Source: Chitinivorax tropicus (lineage in GTDB: Bacteria > Pseudomonadota > Gammaproteobacteria > Burkholderiales > SCOH01). Taken from it: a stretch of 64,000 nucleotides of DNA. The translations under genes and the position numbers were made by a program. This document shows positions 61,122 through 64,000 of this stretch, in pieces (the first letter of the stretch is position 1; each line of letters begins with the position of its first letter). The DNA lies in NCBI RefSeq assembly GCF_014202905.1, contig NZ_JACHHY010000004.1, positions 124,001 to 188,000 on the forward strand. The letters run 5' to 3'. Under the pieces are notes generated by a model that was not told the DNA's origin, did not search any database, and saw only the letters and a list, made by a program, of their open reading frames with translations.

Positions 61122-62006
61122 ATGTCTGTTGGTTCAGCTTATCTCGCCATCGTTTTCATCTGGTCTACTACTGCACTCGGCATCCGTTGGAGTGTTGAGG
61201 AGCACGGTTTCCTGTTTGGCGTGGCAAGCCGCATGACTGTTGCGCTGGTGCTGATCTGGGCGGTGTGCTGGTTCAAACAGACAGCGGTGCGATTCGATCG
61301 GCAATCCGTCGAAACCTATGCTGTCGCAGGCCTGACCCAATTTCTGTCGATGATGTTGACCTACTGGGGGGCACAATTCATTCCCTCTGGTCTGATTGCC
61401 GTTCTCTATGGCACCGGCCCGATCTGGACGGGGCTGTTTGCGTCGTGGTGGTTGTCCGAACGCTTTACCCGTCGCAAATTGATTGGTCTGTTCATGGGGC
61501 TGGCTGGCCTGTCGGTGATCCATCATGCATCCATCCTGCAAGGCGGCACGGCCTGGTATGCTGTGGTGGCGGTGCTGGTGGGCGCAGTGGTGCAGGCGTT
61601 GGCGACGGTGTGGGTCAAACGCATTGGTGCCGAACTGGACCCGTTCAGCATCACAGCTGGCTCGCTGACGCTGGGCGTGCCACTGTACGTGATCGCCTGG
61701 TGGTCATTCGGCCAGGCTTGGCCGGATCACCTGACGACCCGAACCGCACTGGCAATCGCCTATATGGCAGTCGTCGCCTCGGTGATTGGTTTCAGTCTGT
61801 TTTTCTATCTGCTCAAACACATGCAGGCTGGTAAAGTAGCCTTGATCCAGCTGATCACGCCGGTCACGGCCATGCTGCTTGGGCAGGTGCTGAATGGAGA
61901 ACCTGCGGACCCGGTGGTGTGGGCGGGCACCGCCCTGATCATTCTTGGTCTGGGGGTGCATCAATACGCCAGCCTGCGCGGCGGGCTGGGTCGGATTTTG
62001 AACTGA
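61122..62006 (+). CDS. EamA-family drug/metabolite transporter
   Basis: A 294-residue protein with ten membrane segments in two repeats of the EamA domain; GLIAVLYGTGPIWTGLFASWWLSER and LIQLITPVTAMLLGQVLNGE mark the two halves. Substrate not predictable. It follows the MFS gene by 216 bases with no shared promoter evident. Confidence 0.85.
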   Translation: MSVGSAYLAIVFIWSTTALGIRWSVEEHGFLFGVASRMTVALVLIWAVCWFKQTAVRFDRQSVETYAVAGLTQFLSMMLTYWGAQFIPSGLIAVLYGTGPIWTGLFASWWLSERFTRRKLIGLFMGLAGLSVIHHASILQGGTAWYAVVAVLVGAVVQALATVWVKRIGAELDPFSITAGSLTLGVPLYVIAWWSFGQAWPDHLTTRTALAIAYMAVVASVIGFSLFFYLLKHMQAGKVALIQLITPVTAMLLGQVLNGEPADPVVWAGTALIILGLGVHQYASLRGGLGRILN

Positions 62007-62097
62007 CCGGGTGTTGGGCGCACTCCAATGCATGGTGAACGCCTCTTCAAAAGGAAGGCGTCGGAGCCACTGTTGAAAATATAGCGAAAACAGGCGT

Positions 62098-63630
62098 TTA
62101 CCTGCCCTGGCGCTTTTCGCGATGGTGCTCGTATCGCTGCACCACATTACCCTTTGGGTCAACTGCTTCCAGTTGCACATCAAACCCCCACAATCGCGCG
62201 ACGTGTTTCAAGACTTCTTCGGTTTGCTGGTTCAGGGGGCGGCGCTGGAATTGGGTGTGTCGTAAGGTCAGTGAGCGGTCGCTGTGGGTGTTGACGGAAT
62301 ACACCTGGATATTGGGCTCGCGGTTGCCCAGATTGTATTGGTCGGCCAGCTTGTGGCGGATGTGGCGGTAGCCGTCATCGTCATGGATTGCCGAGATCAA
62401 CAGCTTCTCGTCCTCATCATCGTCCAAGACCGAGAAGAAATGGAAGTCGCGGATCAGCTTGGGTGAAAGGTACTGGGCAATGAAACTTTCATCCTTGAAA
62501 TTGCGCATCGCGAAATCCAACGTTTTCTGCCAGTCGCCACCGGCAATATCGGGGAACCAGCGTCGATCTTCTTCGGTGGGCTCCTCACTGATGCGGCGGA
62601 GGTCGCGCATCATGGCGAATCCCAGCGCATAAGGGTTGATGCCGTTGTAATACGGGCTGGTGACTGGTGGCTGGTAGACCACATTGGTGTGGCTTTGCAG
62701 GAATTCCATCATGAAGCCATCACTCAGCAGCCCTTCGTCATACATCTGGTTGAGGATGGTGTAATGCCAGAAGGTCGCCCAGCCTTCATTCATGACTTGT
62801 GTCTGACGTTGCGGGTAGAAATACTGGGCAATCTTGCGCACGATACGCACCACCTCACGCTGCCAGGGCTCCAGCAGCGGGGCGAATTTCTCAATGAAAT
62901 ACAGCAGATTCTCCTGCGGCTCGACCGGAAAGCGCTGAATCTCCTGTGCCGCTGGGGCTTCATCGCGGCGGGGCAGGGTGCGCCAGATGATGTTGACCTG
63001 CGATTGCAGATACTCCTCGCGGTCTTTCTGACGTGCTTTTTCTTCCGCCAGTGACAATTTGGCGGGGCGTTTATAGCGATCCACGCCATAGTTCTGCAGG
63101 GCATGGCAAGAGTCCAGCAGCTCCTCGACGGCATCGACGCCATAGCGTCGCTCACAGTCTGAGATGTAATTCTTGGCAAACACCATGTAATCAATGATTG
63201 CATCCGCGTCAGTCCAGGTGCGGAACAGGTAATTGCCCTTGAAAAAAGAGTTGTGGCCATAGCTGGCATGGGCGATCACCAGCGCTTGCATGGTCAGCGA
63301 GTTTTCCTCCATCAGGTACGCGATGCAGGGATTGGAGTTGATCACGATTTCATAGGCCAAGCCCATCTGGCCACGTCTATAGCCTTTCTCGGTGCTGAGG
63401 AAGTGCTTGCCGAACGACCAATGGTGGTAGCTGACAGGCATACCAACCGAGGTGTAGGCATCCATCATCTGCTCGGCAGTGATCACCTCCAGTTGATTGG
63501 GATAGGTATCGAGTTTGAAGCCTTCGGCAACCCGACGGATTTCTTTATGAACCTGCTCCAGCAGCTCAAAAGTCCATTCCGATTGGTCAGGCAGCCGACC
63601 TGGGCGAGGGGTGGTCAGATCCATACTCAT
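62098..63630 (-). CDS. ycgB: SpoVR-family protein YcgB
   Basis: A 510-residue cytoplasmic protein. SYHHWSFGKHFL, HASYGHNSFFKGN and VMNEGWATFWHYTILNQMYD are conserved in SpoVR/YcgB. It partners with yeaG and yeaH in a stationary-phase and stress operon; yeaH is directly upstream with a 4-base overlap. The biochemical role is not known. Confidence 0.93.
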   Translation of the reverse strand: MSMDLTTPRPGRLPDQSEWTFELLEQVHKEIRRVAEGFKLDTYPNQLEVITAEQMMDAYTSVGMPVSYHHWSFGKHFLSTEKGYRRGQMGLAYEIVINSNPCIAYLMEENSLTMQALVIAHASYGHNSFFKGNYLFRTWTDADAIIDYMVFAKNYISDCERRYGVDAVEELLDSCHALQNYGVDRYKRPAKLSLAEEKARQKDREEYLQSQVNIIWRTLPRRDEAPAAQEIQRFPVEPQENLLYFIEKFAPLLEPWQREVVRIVRKIAQYFYPQRQTQVMNEGWATFWHYTILNQMYDEGLLSDGFMMEFLQSHTNVVYQPPVTSPYYNGINPYALGFAMMRDLRRISEEPTEEDRRWFPDIAGGDWQKTLDFAMRNFKDESFIAQYLSPKLIRDFHFFSVLDDDEDEKLLISAIHDDDGYRHIRHKLADQYNLGNREPNIQVYSVNTHSDRSLTLRHTQFQRRPLNQQTEEVLKHVARLWGFDVQLEAVDPKGNVVQRYEHHREKRQGR

Positions 63631-64000
63631 TTCGGCTGTTTCTTGAAAAGTTCGCGGAACACCGGATAGATATCAGCCGGTGACTCGATTTTCTGCATCG
63701 CAAAGTGTGGATGATAGTCCTTGACCTGGGTGTATTCCTCCCACAGATTCTGTGCGGGCCCGTCTGTGATCTCGACATAGGCAAAGTATTGCACCAACTC
63801 CATGATGTTATTGGTCAGCAGCTCTCGACAGGTGATCGAGTCGCTGTCCCAATTGTCGCCATCAGAAGCCTGTGCGACATAGACATTCCAATCGCCTTTG
63901 GCATAGCGTTCTCGAATGACCTTCAAGAGAAGGTGCAGCGCGCTGGATACCACCGTGCCGCCGGACTCACGGGAATTGAAGAACTCCTGTTCATTCACCT
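63627..64000 (-). CDS. yeaH: YeaH-family protein (DUF444), C-terminal part; 5' end outside window
   Basis: The visible 124 or so residues are the C-terminal end of the YeaH/YhbH family: NEQEFFNSRESGGTVVSSAL, then ITCRELLTNNIMELVQYFAYVEI. The frame is open to the right edge, so about 300 N-terminal residues are missing. It overlaps ycgB by 4 bases (ATGA). The kinase gene yeaG is expected further right. Confidence 0.9.
   Translation of the reverse strand, partial: VNEQEFFNSRESGGTVVSSALHLLLKVIRERYAKGDWNVYVAQASDGDNWDSDSITCRELLTNNIMELVQYFAYVEITDGPAQNLWEEYTQVKDYHPHFAMQKIESPADIYPVFRELFKKQPK

Noticed and set aside
1-64000. CRISPR arrays, insertion sequences, prophage or replication origin
   Set aside because: No regularly spaced repeats, transposase, phage structural genes or DnaA-box cluster were seen.

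Overview
The window looks like a chromosomal segment of a betaproteobacterium, probably Neisseriales or a close relative. The evidence is the gene order rplM-rpsI-argC-erpA, the block yceD-rpmF-plsX-fabH-fabD-fabG-acpP-fabF-pabB-pabC, the pairing of coq7 with ubiU-ubiV-ubiT, and the moderately high GC content. No insertion sequence, prophage or CRISPR array was seen. The genus call is inference.

Layout. 1-3734 (minus): the start of a cluster resembling alkylquinolone biosynthesis: an aminobenzoate-CoA-ligase-like enzyme, a PqsB-like condensing protein without catalytic residues, and a PqsC-like partner cut by the left edge. The ligase and its very AT-rich upstream region lie between perfect 19-bp inverted repeats. 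4375-8678 (plus): NAD salvage (nadM-nudix, nadV, pnuC, nadR). 8736-16176: an M13 peptidase, pyrophosphatase, coq7, an OsmC-family protein, a candidate small RNA, rplM-rpsI, argC and erpA. 16242-24383 (minus): a glycerol ABC transporter with glycerol-3-phosphate dehydrogenase (glpD-glpS-glpT-glpP-glpQ-glpU-glpV). 24798-36524: an RsmI-like methylase and maf on minus, then the fatty-acid/folate block, thiL and pgpA on plus. A tRNA-Arg(CCU) lies at 36528-36599 on minus.

36765-40471 holds nnrS and, divergently, the oxygen-independent ubiquinone hydroxylation genes ubiU-ubiV-ubiT, with an FNR-type site between them. 40526-42468 (minus) is a CheY/CheC/diguanylate cyclase operon. 42880-47384 has an AlkJ-like GMC alcohol dehydrogenase followed by an AlkS/MalT-like regulator. 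Next come an aromatic aminotransferase, a three-gene polyprenyl-phosphate sugar/GT-C glycosylation operon (49163-52223), a solitary flhB, a CNNM/CorC protein, a Res-Xre toxin-antitoxin pair, an EnvZ/OmpR-like two-component system facing a Spy-like periplasmic protein, two transporters, and ycgB (SpoVR) with the end of yeaH, cut by the right edge.

The most interesting items are the pqsABC-like cluster with its flanking repeats, the HAD-UbiA/SMR/GT-C glycosylation operon, the candidate anti-Shine-Dalgarno small RNA upstream of rplM, the structured element between glpS and glpT, and the FNR-type control of anaerobic quinone synthesis. All calls come from reading the sequence and remembered family motifs; no database search was possible.
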